From positions 124,001 to 188,000 of the forward strand of contig NC_092361.1 of the NCBI RefSeq assembly GCF_030848805.1: DNA of 64,000 bases, written 5' to 3'. Made by a program: the position numbers and the translations under genes. Under the pieces are notes generated by a model. That model searched no databases. It was not told the DNA's origin and saw only the letters and a list, made by a program, of their open reading frames with translations. Source of the DNA: Temnothorax longispinosus. Taxonomy: Eukaryota > Arthropoda > Insecta > Hymenoptera > Formicidae. Below, piece by piece: positions 1-10,626 of the stretch; position 1 is the stretch's first letter, and each line of letters starts with the position of its first letter.

Positions 1-17
1 CTATCCGTTTCGTGTAG

Positions 18-353
18 ACTAACTGCGTGATCGTCGACGATATCGAGCCGCCGAGGAACGCCTCGCTAAATAACTGGACCTGGCGATGTCCGTATCCTTC
101 TTATTATTCATACATCGGCGTCCTCGGGCTGGTCGCTATCTCGATGCCGACATACCTGTGTTACCTGACCAAGGCGTGCCTGATGTACTTCCTCGTCGTC
201 GCGCAGTCCTGCATCAATGTCCTGTTCATCTCATCGAGCCTCGACAGGGAGGACGTGGCATCGAACCAAGGAGCCGTGCCCTTTAAGCTGAAATATTCGC
301 TGGCGGCCACCTTGTTCACCATCGCGACCGCACTAGTCATCGTAGCGAGATAC
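18..353 (+). CDS. Ac3: Ac3 exon: extracellular loop and membrane spans
   Basis: Exon of 112 codons, phase 0 at both ends. The acceptor AG at 16-17 follows a pyrimidine-rich start of the window, and the in-frame TAG at 15-17 shows that coding cannot begin further left. The donor gtaagt begins at 354. It encodes the glycosylatable loop (NAS, NWT), two or three hydrophobic spans and the end of the second membrane cassette. Confidence 0.9.
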
Positions 354-3193
354 GTAAGTGTAAAATGTTTTGCTTATTAAAAATATTTTAGATCGCTACA
401 AGCATCGTCGGCACTTATTCTATCTTATTAGCGACTCGTTAATGTAAAAGAAATTAATATGGAATATTTTAATAAGTAAAATCGACCGATAATCGAAAAT
501 ATGAATATTGATTTATGCATGATATTGAATAAATAAATAATAATATTTATAATTATCAGACGTGATTTTAATAATTTATATAAATTTTATATATTTCTGT
601 ATGCTTTTGAACCATTGATTACTATTCGATCTAAAAACGTAATTTCATTCAAAAGCTAAATATATATAATACATTGTTAAATTGATACTTAATTTAACAT
701 TACTGTGACGCTAATAAATATCTTATAAACCTACAAAGAATTTATATCGAGAAATATCATCCCAGCCAAGGTTCGAATCTGGATTTCCCTATACTATTCG
801 GAGCATCTATACCAATAATAAATTGAATAAATAGCGAAGAAACTTGCGCATGCTGGAATATTTCGACATTAACGGCGGTCGATTGCTACAAGCTATAACG
901 GAGACATACATCGGCCGCGGCTTTACGTGCCGATCGATCTACGGTGCGTTGCTGCAGCACGCGAGAATGGAACGACTCGCGAAAATGATGCCTTCCTCCA
1001 AGGTCGGCATGTCGATAAAAGAACAATCAATTCTCACGGGTCTATAAAACCGCGCCGACGATTGCCTCGACGATCCATTCCGTGTCGCGTTAAATCAGAT
1101 ATCAAGAGCGGTATTGCGAACGCTTTGAAAATGCAATCCACGTTATTCGTACAAATTGATCATGTCGATGCACGTTACGTTTTTTAAAAATTATCTACTT
1201 TATTTTCAACGTTCCAACATTAAATTATTTTTGTTAAATTATTACTGAAATCATATCCCACTTCGCGTATATCGGAAAAGTATATATGAAGCCATAACGC
1301 GGTGTTGTAGTTTTCCCGAAATAATCCGACAATTATTTGGGTATTTGGGCGCGAAATGGAAACATAATCCATTTGCGGACGGCGATGATGATGGGTTCAA
1401 TCGAGAAATTGGACCTCGGGTAATTCGCGATTTTTGAGTGGGCTTTTCACGGCGCGTTGAATGACACTCTATCCGCCTAGCACGATCCTCTATATTTGCT
1501 ATCGAAAGCGTCGAGTGAGAGAAAGGCGAAAGCAATTTCACAGAATTTTCGCCCTAACGAGACATTTCCCTTGACGGAAACATAATTTGCGTGCGAGTTC
1601 CATGGAACACGAGGGAATTCCGAGTAAAGGCGCTTTTAGTTTTGCTATAAGCTATAAGCTAATTAGTTATTTTGTAATATCAAATTAATGTAAAAATGTA
1701 CAACAGAACAATCAGAGATTTAACCGCGATCAAAATTTCAATCTTTCCAGTCGTTTAATAGTTTAATTTAACGGCAATCTTGTTAACGACCATATGAATA
1801 TTGTTTGCAGGCCGAAAAGGCGCGAAGGATGCTGTACCTGCGAGGGCGAGAGGTGATCGCGCAGAGGGAACGGGCAGCGGATATGAAGCGACGAAACGGT
1901 GCCCTAATATACAACATCCTGCCGCCTCACGTGGCCGCTTATTTCCTGTCGCGCGCGAGGCACCACGACGATCTTTACAGTCAGAGCTACGCCGAGGTGG
2001 GTGTGCTGTTCGCCAGTATGCCGAACTTCGCGGACTTCTACAGCGAGGAGAGCATCAATAATCAAGGCCTCGAGTGCCTCAGGTTCCTGAACGAAGTCAT
2101 CTCCGACTTTGACGCCGTAAGTTTCTCGCCCCGTTCAGCTCAATACCGCAAAGTTTTCTCGTTACGGTGATTACAGTTTCCCTTTATACTCCCCTGACTT
2201 ACAACTCACTCTATCCTGCCCTTAGATCCTCGATCAGAAGAAATTCAAGAGCATCATCAAGATCAAGACGATAGGATCGACCTATATGGCCGCTTCGGGA
2301 ATATCCGAGGTGCAAACGGTGCAGTCGGAGGACGGTCCCCGGTGGGGCCATCTCGTCACTCTCGTGGAGTTCGCGCTGGAGCTTAAGAAAGCCCTGTCAA
2401 GCATCAACGAGCAGAGCTTTAATCACTTCGTTTTGAAAATGGGCATCAATCATGGACCGGTGACTGCCGGTGTCATCGGCGCGCGGAAGCCTCACTACGA
2501 CATTTGGGGCAACACCGTCAACGTCGCGTCGAGGATGGAGAGCACGGGGAAAGTCGGCTGCATTCAGGTATCGATCAGTAAAGATGCATTAGCAGTCGCT
2601 TCTAAATTCTTTGCTTGATAAACACAATTTTTTAACTAGATTTTCACTAAAATTGAACCGTCAAATAATCTTTTAATCCTAGCTCGCCACACTCCGATCC
2701 AGTGGGTTGCTGAACATTTTTCGGTTTTTTAGTTTCCACATAATAGCATATAATTTTCTAATTTCCTTATAATAAGTTCTGTTCAATCATTTCATTCAAA
2801 TCATTTTCTTGACCTGATATTATCATAAACATCTTATTCAGAGTCTGTGTTTCCAATGTCTACAGAGTACAGGCTTAAAAATATTAATTAGAATGAAAAT
2901 AACAATGCGACAAAGTTGAGCGGTCTGACGGATCAAAGTGTGGCGAACTGAGGTCTCGAAAATAAGTGTGGTTAGCTAGGATTAAATTAAAAAAAATAAA
3001 TAATTTTCAGGTCACGGACGAGACGCGGAAGATACTGGAGCCGTTCGGTTTCGGCTTCGAGCAACGAGGTCTCGTCTTTGTTAAGGGAAAGGGGCAGCTC
3101 TTAACGCACTATCTCGTCTCCAAGGACGGCGTCTTTCTCGATCTCGACAGCGATCTGCCCGTCGAACCTACCCACCCGATAATCTATCAGTAA
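18..3193 (+). CDS. Ac3: Adenylyl cyclase type 3-like, C-terminal part (partial gene, four exons)
   Basis: This is the 3' end of a membrane adenylyl cyclase, which makes cAMP from ATP at the plasma membrane under G-protein control. The coding exons are 18-353, 1811-2116, 2226-2567 and 3011-3193; every junction is GT-AG and phase 0. Visible order: an extracellular loop with sequons NAS and NWT, hydrophobic spans of the second membrane cassette, a basic linker, then the complete C2 cyclase domain. Key C2 elements are present: KIKTIGSTYMA (purine-binding Lys), ARKPHYDIWGNTVNVASRM (Asp, Asn and Arg of the active site) and VKGKG (phosphate-binding Lys). The stretches SQSYAEVGVLFASMPNFADF and EESINNQGLECLRFLNE match type 3 cyclases better than types 1, 2, 5 or 8, from my knowledge of the family. 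The N-terminal cassette and C1 domain lie before the window. The type 3 assignment is inference from similarity; the cyclase identity is certain. Confidence 0.93.
354..1810 (+). other. Ac3 intron, 1457 bp
   Basis: AT-rich intron with donor gtaagt and acceptor tttgcag. Short open frames near 844-1187 resemble no protein I know and have no splice logic. I see no other feature in it. Confidence 0.85.
1811..2116 (+). CDS. Ac3: Ac3 exon: linker and start of C2 catalytic domain
   Basis: Exon of 102 codons, phase 0 to phase 0, acceptor tttgcag and donor gtaagt. It begins with a charged helical linker (AEKARRMLYLRGRE) and continues through NILPPHVAAYFL into the first beta strands of the C2 domain, ending SDFDA. 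Confidence 0.95.
2226..2567 (+). CDS. Ac3: Ac3 exon: C2 domain core
   Basis: Exon of 114 codons, phase 0 to phase 0, acceptor cccttag and donor gtatcg. It holds KIKTIGSTYMAASG and GARKPHYDIWGNTVNVASRM, the most conserved parts of the cyclase C2 fold. Confidence 0.95.
2672..2985. mobile_element. Foldback (MITE-like) element in Ac3 intron
   Basis: The 443-bp intron 2568-3010 is mostly this element. Its ends are inverted: taatcctagct on the left and agctaggatta on the right. A second inverted pair is cgccacactccgatcc against ggatcaaagtgtggcg, offset because the right arm carries about 25 extra bases with another copy of the cacact motif. There is no coding capacity. Target duplication is not clear. 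Confidence 0.5.
3011..3193 (+). CDS. Ac3: Ac3 last coding exon and stop
   Basis: Sixty codons plus TAA at 3191-3193, acceptor ttttcag. It encodes the end of C2 (VTDETRKIL, VFVKGKGQLLTHYL) and a short acidic and proline-containing tail ending HPIIYQ. Confidence 0.95.
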   Translation, partial: VTDETRKILEPFGFGFEQRGLVFVKGKGQLLTHYLVSKDGVFLDLDSDLPVEPTHPIIYQ

Positions 3194-4110
3194 TGTACTC
3201 GAAGGCTCTAAACTTGAACGAGAAACAAAATCTTTCACCGGGGGTATCAAGTCGGTTGTTCAGAAAGAACCCGTTACGATTTTCCTCGGCATCAGGTATC
3301 GGGCTGGATGTTCTCCAACGTCCGACCTGATAGTTTCCGGGAGCTGGTGAATCCACGAATCGTAAATTAGACGACGTCTCTCTGTTCACCGAACGAATTT
3401 TTCTTCAAGGACGTTCGACAAGCTAAGTGTGTATTGTCGTAGAGAACTCTCTAAATGTTAGCATCCTCGTGTCCTCAAAAGGAGAAAATGGCACGCGAAA
3501 AGAAGGACGAGGAGGATCGGAAAAGGGCTCGAGATCGACGCCCGGAGATCGTTCGTGACTGTCCGCGAGTGTCATCGTACGTCGCCATATCATCATTCAT
3601 CATCATTGATAAACGCGAAGGGAGAAAAGTTTGCACACAGCTGCCGTCGATTATTCATTGTCACACGTTCGCACGCGCACACGCACGCACGCACGCACGC
3701 ACGCACGCATGCATGCACACACGGGATCACGCGTGCGCGCGTGTCTTACGAACGGCGGGGGTGCGTTGAACTCGTACAGGGTAATATTCGAAACAAAACA
3801 AGTAATAGGTTTAGAGAAACGCAGCGGGTTTGAAAAGCGCGAATGAAACGATATTTTGATGTCGCCGTGTAAATAGCAATAGATCCGTAGGGGTGAACAC
3901 AGGTGTAATATCGTTAACAGAGATATGTAATATAGTAAGCAGATGGAACGCCGTCTCGAGGATCTGGATAACGTAGAGGTAATTTACTTCGTGTGTGGTA
4001 AATCTCATATTCTAGAGCTAAACTTCTTTCTCCAAGTCGCACTGATCGGACACGGTTGCTGACGCGGAAGCTGCACGAGAAACAATTCGCGAATCCTGTC
4101 GTTATTCATA
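3194..4110 (+). other. Ac3 3' UTR and downstream sequence
   Basis: No coding frame beyond the Ac3 stop. It contains the acgc-type microsatellite near 3671-3718. The end of the transcript is not clear; one AATAAA lies at 5533-5538, but others further on are equally possible. Confidence 0.5.
3671..3718. repeat. (GCAC)n microsatellite
   Basis: Tandem tetranucleotide repeat of about twelve units drifting into gcatgcatgcac. It produces His/Thr/Arg-rich false reading frames in all three + frames. Confidence 0.9.
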
Positions 4111-4266
4111 GGCCGGTATTCATAGTCAGATCTTATATTTAAGATCGTCTTAAGTCTGGTCAAAGGTAGTCTTAATACTCCATCCAACCAATGAAATGAC
4201 CGTATTAGCATCTTAAGACATTACTTAAGACAATCTAGAAATAAGATCCGACTATGAATACCGGCC
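4111..4266. mobile_element. MITE-like element, ggccggtattcatagtc family
   Basis: A 156-bp element with terminal inverted repeats of about 26 bp: the left end starts ggccggtattcatagtc and the right end is gactatgaataccggcc, with one mismatch in the arm. The interior contains further inverted cttaagac motifs and no coding frame, as expected for a non-autonomous DNA transposon. It directly abuts the next element. Confidence 0.8.
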
Positions 4267-4357
4267 CCAGACAGCACAATGTCTAAAATCGGGAGACATG
4301 TCTAAAATCGGACATAAGACGTCTTACGTCTAGATTTTGGAACATTGTGCTGTCTGG
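4267..4357. mobile_element. MITE-like element, ccagacagcacaatgt family
   Basis: A 91-bp foldback with perfect 16-bp terminal inverted repeats, ccagacagcacaatgt at 4267-4282 and acattgtgctgtctgg at 4342-4357. Inner inverted pairs around taaaatc and gattttgg and a central taagacgtctta palindrome add to the foldback. No coding capacity. It starts at the base after the preceding element. Confidence 0.8.
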
Positions 4358-5280
4358 ATAGTATCGGTATTCCATATTAGTGTCCTTCTCGATAATTGCA
4401 ATAACCCAAAGAATTCTCATCTACAGCTCGCCGTCAGTTTCCGTGTCTGATCTACACACAACTCGAATTCGATCTGCGACATTTCGATCGCCGACATACG
4501 AGGATATAAAGAGAATCTTGAGAGAGGTGTTGGCAGAAAAGCGCGAAGTTGTCCGTTCTCACGTCACTTCCGGTTATCTCAATGACGTTTTTCATAACAT
4601 GGCATAATTTTATTACCGTCTATTCGATTGCAAATCAACGATTTAGCGCGGGCGACGTCTTTTTAGGAGTCTTAGAGAACTGTATTCTCCCGGATACACG
4701 TCACCTGTAGAGAGCGCACACGAGATATACGTATGTCGGAGACAGAATATATATATTATATATAACGGCGGTACTCGACAAAATGAAAATATAAGAACAT
4801 TAGGGAACTACACAAATATAAAAAAAAAACGCAACAAGGAAAACGAACATCGCCGATTACGGTAGTAATTTATTTTTCTACAGTCGCCGAGAGTTTATCA
4901 CAGACCAAGATGACTCGGATACGTGCGTAACGCACACGAGGAACCTTAAATGAAATTTTCTACTGACTCTTTCGTTACGTACGACGGCATAAATCTCAGC
5001 ACAAAAAGAAAAGGAACGTCTCCCCTCGCACGTGTTCAAGAGTAACTTTGTACTCACTCGCTCTTGACGAGATTCACGTGACAATTCGAGTAAAAATTGC
5101 AACGCAATTCGCGACGGCGTTGAATGTAACGAGAGGGTTGCGGGAGAAAGAGCATCGAGAGAGAATGAGAGAGTGGGTATGAGAGATTGAATGGGAGTGC
5201 AAAAAAAAACAAGTAGGTATCGGCCTAAACGCGAGAGAAGCTAACAATAAGCAAAAAGGTAAAAAATGGATCTCCTCATT

Positions 5281-5295
5281 CGGAGAGAGAAAGAG

Positions 5296-5338
<43 letters not shown>

Positions 5339-5345
5339 AAGAGAA
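5281..5345. repeat. (GA)n microsatellite
   Basis: About 60 bp of gagaga with occasional aaag interruptions. It causes the Ser/Leu-rich false frames on the minus strand. Confidence 0.95.
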
Positions 5346-8239
5346 GCGATATACTTCCACGATCGTTCCACGAATCGCGTACTTCCATTTCCGGCCGACT
5401 TCTCGCCCGCACAATCATGCATGTGCGCAGTAAAATACGCGAAATTCGACGTGTACACGCGCAGACGCATCGATCGGCACGTTTAAATGTACACACGCGT
5501 ACGTAGATCGGAGAGTTATCTTGTAAGATAGCAATAAATGGACTCTCCTTCGCGTATACATATACGCTATATTTTCATGAGTCGATATAGGAAATATGGA
5601 TGGATTGACGTGTGACGTAAACTATCTATGAAAAGTTGATTAATTAAGAGAAATTAATAGAAACTCATTTTGTAAAATTTTGAATCCTTAATCCTCGAGA
5701 TTGGGGGATTTTGTAAAAAAAAAAAAAATATCTTTTACCCCCCTCCTTCGTTTTCTTCGTTAGAAGAGATATAAAGGGCTGTCGTTGCATGGAGAATAAA
5801 AGTAATAAAAGATTTATCCAAAACATTTTTAATCTCCGACATCGAAGATCCTAGAAGAGATTCTACCTCGCAGATTGAATTTCTATTAATTCCTTTTGAT
5901 CCATTGATTTTTTTTTCCGCGGCTGATGTAGGACGCGCAAAATGATCCGCGTGTAATCGTGTACTAGTCATGTAAGGAGAATATATCACTGTTGATATGT
6001 TAGCACTTTAAATGTGACGGAGCAAATTTGGAGCAAGCGAGAAAAAGAAACTTGTAAAACTTTCGACTTTCTAGCGCGGCAGGCGCAGCTGCACGCGAAA
6101 AATCCGAGGGTATAAAATCCGACATGTATAAAAACTACGCGAGAAACCCCACTCCTGCGTCGGCGAGATAATAAATGGCGTCTTTGCCTACGAGAAAAAA
6201 TATGGTAATTTTTTTTCCAAACTGATGCTTGTAAAGCACTTTTGAGATTTATTCATCGCGAGAGATCCAAGAGATCATTATTGTTAACTTTTTTGAACTG
6301 TATTTGTCCGGGATTCTCTTGGTTGCTGGTGCTTAAGACAAATTTCGAGATGCCTGGATACAGTTTATCTTAAAGAAGGTAAAAACGACTAACAAAATCC
6401 TGTAATGAAATTCTATGAAGATAGCATAAAAATATAAGACGAGCTTTAAACATCCAAGGATTGGCCTAATAAGCGCCGGTTTCAAAAGTCGCAAGCAATT
6501 TATCACGAATTCAAGAAATAAAGTAACAATTATGAATATTATTTCACGAATATTATATATATGTATGCATATGAATAAGTTTGAAAACTTCTATCGGTAA
6601 ATTTGGAACAAAACTTTGTCTCATCCTCTTCAGTTTAATTTTCTCGCAGTTGGTTCGCAAAATCAAGTCTATCTCTTAAGTGTCTAGGATTATACCAATC
6701 AGAGACGACAGGAGTAGCAAATGTTAGTATTAAAAACGACGTTAAATATCTTTGTAAATAAATTTCGAACTAGAACTCTGTGAGTTTTGTGAAAGAGAAG
6801 TAAAGTGAAGCTAATGAAAGAGCACGATTTGGTTGAAGCTCCATGGTCCTGAAGCCTAAAACGAATCCCTTTAATTTCCATTTGTTCGTAATTAAAAAAT
6901 TGTTAATATCACGCCATGTTTAAGAGATTGAATTACAGAAGAACAAAGGTAAAATTAAAGCGGCTGCCGTCGGCTAGTAATTTTGTAGCCCTTTTATTTT
7001 TTGTCCTCTTTTGTTTCGCTGGAAGAAAGGAAAGTAATTTACCGCAAAATGGGACGATCGAAAGGATGAGGTAGTTACAACGTTTACAAGCAGTATACAT
7101 TTAGCGTAGACGCGGTTAGACTCGGAAAACGTTTCGGTGAGTACGATCACGGATACATATTGGCACGATTAAATTCAACGCGCAACACTTTTATATCGAA
7201 TCGACCCATTTTTCGCGGCTGACATCGTGGCCGATACTGGACAGGATGCTGAATGGATCTCTATAAACAGAACAGTAAGTATTATCATTATATAAATACG
7301 GAAACTTATACCGCCGATTGAAAATCTGCGAATGCTACTTATTTTATACTCGAGCTGAACGTTTGTTCCACAATTAATTTGCACACTTCACGTTCCTGAT
7401 TTGATCTTTTTATCAAAAATTCATTCTTTAATTTTAATTCATAATTACAGTCTTCATCTAGACACACGAAGAAGATAAACTTCAAAAAATTAAAATATAA
7501 CAATTTCCCCGTTTAACTGTATTATCGCTGCATGAATCGTCGGGCATCGTCACAATCGAAAAACCACAGAATAATTTAGGTCAGTTTTTTCCAGCTGTCT
7601 TTTTCACGTTCCCGCTTCTCTTCTTCTGTATTTTTTTTCTCGATAGATATGATGATCTACGCTTGTTTTTCACGTAAATACCGAATGTGCAACTGAAAGA
7701 AACTGCTCTATTTTATTTCTCTTCAAATAGCATTTAAAAATGTGACATTTTAGCATTTTCACGTATTGTGTCGCAAAAAACCTTGAAACCGCAAAATAAA
7801 AAAGTACAAAAATTGTAGAAAATAGAAATCAAAATGTCAGAGTTGATATAAATTCTAGAGCGAGAGATTTCTTCAATTTCTTCATTAGCAGAATTTAGGA
7901 CAGTATACGTCTCGTAGAGTTGTGAAGTGGAATGTGACCTTTTTACCAATTCTGATGGTTTTGTTGCGATGAGCACGAAAACATCATCGCGAGATTAATT
8001 TTGAGTGTGTCGTCGCGTATCATACAAGAGAAGTAAAGAAAGAAATTTTGTTCCTTACATATATCGTAAGTGCAACACACATTAGCGTTACATATATGTA
8101 TACTTCGTACAATGCGATAGTTAAAAAAAGTAGAGAGCGGTAGTTCCGCTATATCGTGACGCGTCTTGCGTATAACTTTTAGAAATTTCGTTGCTTCGTA
8201 CAGAGCACAACATCAAAGTAAAGAAGATATTCCTTCGTT

Positions 8240-8256
8240 ACGCGCGCGCGCGCGCG
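8240..8256. repeat. (CG)n dinucleotide run
   Basis: An uninterrupted alternating cgcgcgcg run of about 17 bp, followed by AT-rich sequence. A second short run of this kind is at 51978-51990. Such runs fit a genome without CpG depletion. Confidence 0.85.
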
Positions 8257-10328
8257 ACCATAAATATATACAATTTATATAATTATGTATGTATATATGT
8301 ATTTATATATTTAATTATATATAAAACAAACGCGCGACTCTCTCTAGGCTGTACGAAACGAGTTCAAAGATGCCCGTTTGAGCTTTCATAAGCTTGAAAC
8401 GGAATCGAAATCGGTTTTAGAAAATCTAGCAAAAATAAATTGTACCCTTTAGAAAATTCTTTAATGAGATAGTGTATATAACAAGCGAGTCGAGTTTATT
8501 TTTACTATACTGACGTAACGATCGATATGAGATTTTATAAAAATACGCGATATTCTTAACGCGTTGATCGCAAGTATCACGACTGGCTGGTGGCATGAAA
8601 AACTATTCAGTGTCGCATCGGATTTCGATTCGATTTCAAGCCTCGACCGTATTTGCGACCAAGCATAGAGATAAGCTGACCTCAGATTAATTTTGCATCG
8701 TCGGAAGCTCTGCTTAGTTTATCGCGGTGCGTTCGTCGTTTCCGGCCCGAAAGCCGGAATTTCCACCGAGTCGCGTTTTAACATTATAATTTAATTTGCC
8801 GGGAATGAGCGCTTCCCGGCCGATTGTCATGGAATAGAAATTGTGTAAAGCACTTGGACAGTCGTTTAGAGGTTCCCCAAAAAATTCGCGAGATTACGCG
8901 TTCGCATGTGCGGCGTCCGTGTGAGATGGCGACTCTGCGCGCGGACAAGGCAACGTAGATTGGCCAAGGGATTTCGGTAAATTGAGTTAAATAATTAATT
9001 AAACGGCTAAAAGAGTTCTAGAATGGTCGAAAGATCGTTTCGTGTGTCCCTCTCTCTTACTTTCGCGCATCTCAACCGAGGCTTTTCTTTCAGATTACAT
9101 ATGGATCCGTCCGGGGCGAATATTAAAAAAAAAAAAAACGCGCTGAAAATTATCTAGGAAAGATTCTGTTGTCTTATTGTTAGTAAAAATTCGGAGATAT
9201 AATTCCAAAAATACGGCAATCTTTTAATTCGCGATCGTTTGATCTTTATCTCGCGCGAGAATTGCGATTGAAACCGCGATTGAATTTTCGAGCGTTCGCT
9301 CAATTGCATAAAGCGTATCCTACTCGAGCGTTACCGAGCAGAATATAGACAGTTCAACGGATGGCTCGACCCACAATCGTTCTCTCCTCGTCGTCACAGC
9401 TGCAATCCGGCTTATATTGACCGAGGACCGCCCCAGTTACCCGTCTATCAGCACGGTGCAGCAAAATTTGCCGAAGAACATTTTAATGGATTTCCCGCAC
9501 TTCAAGTACTGTGGAAAGCGACGCGGAAATGTTTTCTTCGGCGATACCACAGATCAAAACACAAGTTTATATTCATTACCGAGATACTTAGGATCGAGTG
9601 CATTCGTCGATGTGAAAATCCCCGTCAATATAGATTCACGCGCGCAACTATTTTTCAGAAAATAAACCAGCTAGACTCGCAGCAAATATGCATTCTGTAA
9701 GCCTTCTCAGACCACGTGACTTTCCCATTTTACATGTTCTCTCCACATCGAAATTCTTTCTCGATTCCAGACCTAATACTATTTATGCATATTCGCAGTA
9801 TGTGATAACTATATGTATATATATCGCATATTTCTTGTCGATTCAACGGATCGAATAACTTGTCGATAACGTTATTATATGCTCTTCATTATCAATTTTG
9901 CCTTTTTTCTCGTGGCAGCGTCACCTTCGCTGAAACTTTACGTTAAATATCTAAATACACATATCGTTACGCGACAAAGACAATAAGACATATCGTATAA
10001 AATTGTTCTACAATCTGTCTGATCGCATCTAGAATGAGTCGTGTATCAACAGTCGCCACCGTCTCTTCATTCATTTCTCATTCACACGTTAATTTCGTCA
10101 TTAAATGACCAATGAACACTCATTGTCAGTCAAAACGTCATCCTAGACGTGGACTGCGTCACGCAGTGTCCCGTGTCTCTTCCGTCGCTTCACAATACTT
10201 TCTCTCGCGCGGGGCAAGTTGAGATCCAGACCCTTCCTCAGGCCTCATCAGACGTTATCGCTGAAGGCACCCAAACGATTGCTATCCTGCGGGGATCCAG
10301 GATACCGGCCGGGTGCCAGCAGCCAGCC

Positions 10329-10626
10329 TCACGTCTTGGCGAACTTGTAGACCACACCGAACACCAGCACGCTCACCAGCATCAACACCATCGCGGTCAC
10401 CACTTTGGCGAAGGCGTTCAGCCCGCTCTCCGTGGGCTGCTGCGATCTCCCGCTCGGCACGCTCTGCTTCGCGGCGAGACCGCGCGCCAGGGCGGGAAAG
10501 GCCAGGCTCTGGGTGAAGGTCAACTTGTGGAGGGACTCCGACAGGGAATACGGGCCCACGGAGCCGCGGGCCGCGGCCCTCAACAGGGCGTATTCCAAAT
10601 CCAGAGCATCGAACATGCTGTATCTG
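10329..10626 (-). CDS. Tail-anchored protein, last exon with C-terminal membrane span
   Basis: The acceptor on the minus strand is ctttcttcag, immediately before C-AGA-TAC-AGC-ATG. The preceding exon leaves AG, so the split codon reads AGC (Ser). It encodes SRYSMFDALDLEY, a helical stretch, and the C-terminal hydrophobic anchor ending FAKT and TGA. Confidence 0.85.

Larger units (their letters stand above)
4358..10328. other. Intergenic or UTR sequence between convergent genes
   Basis: No gene is supported here. An open frame at 4380-4607 and another at 9417-9665 resemble nothing I know. Contents seen: a GA microsatellite near 5281-5345, a CG dinucleotide run near 8240-8256, and AT-rich sequence. 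Part of it is probably 3' UTR of Ac3 (from the left) and of the minus-strand gene (from the right). Confidence 0.6.

Noticed and set aside
3455..3846. Three overlapping His/Thr/Arg-rich frames after Ac3
   Set aside because: Produced by the GCAC microsatellite.
4380..4607. 75-codon frame ending KREVVRSHVTSGYLNDVFHNMA
   Set aside because: Looks somewhat protein-like, but it starts right beside a foldback element, has no known match and no neighbouring exon in phase.
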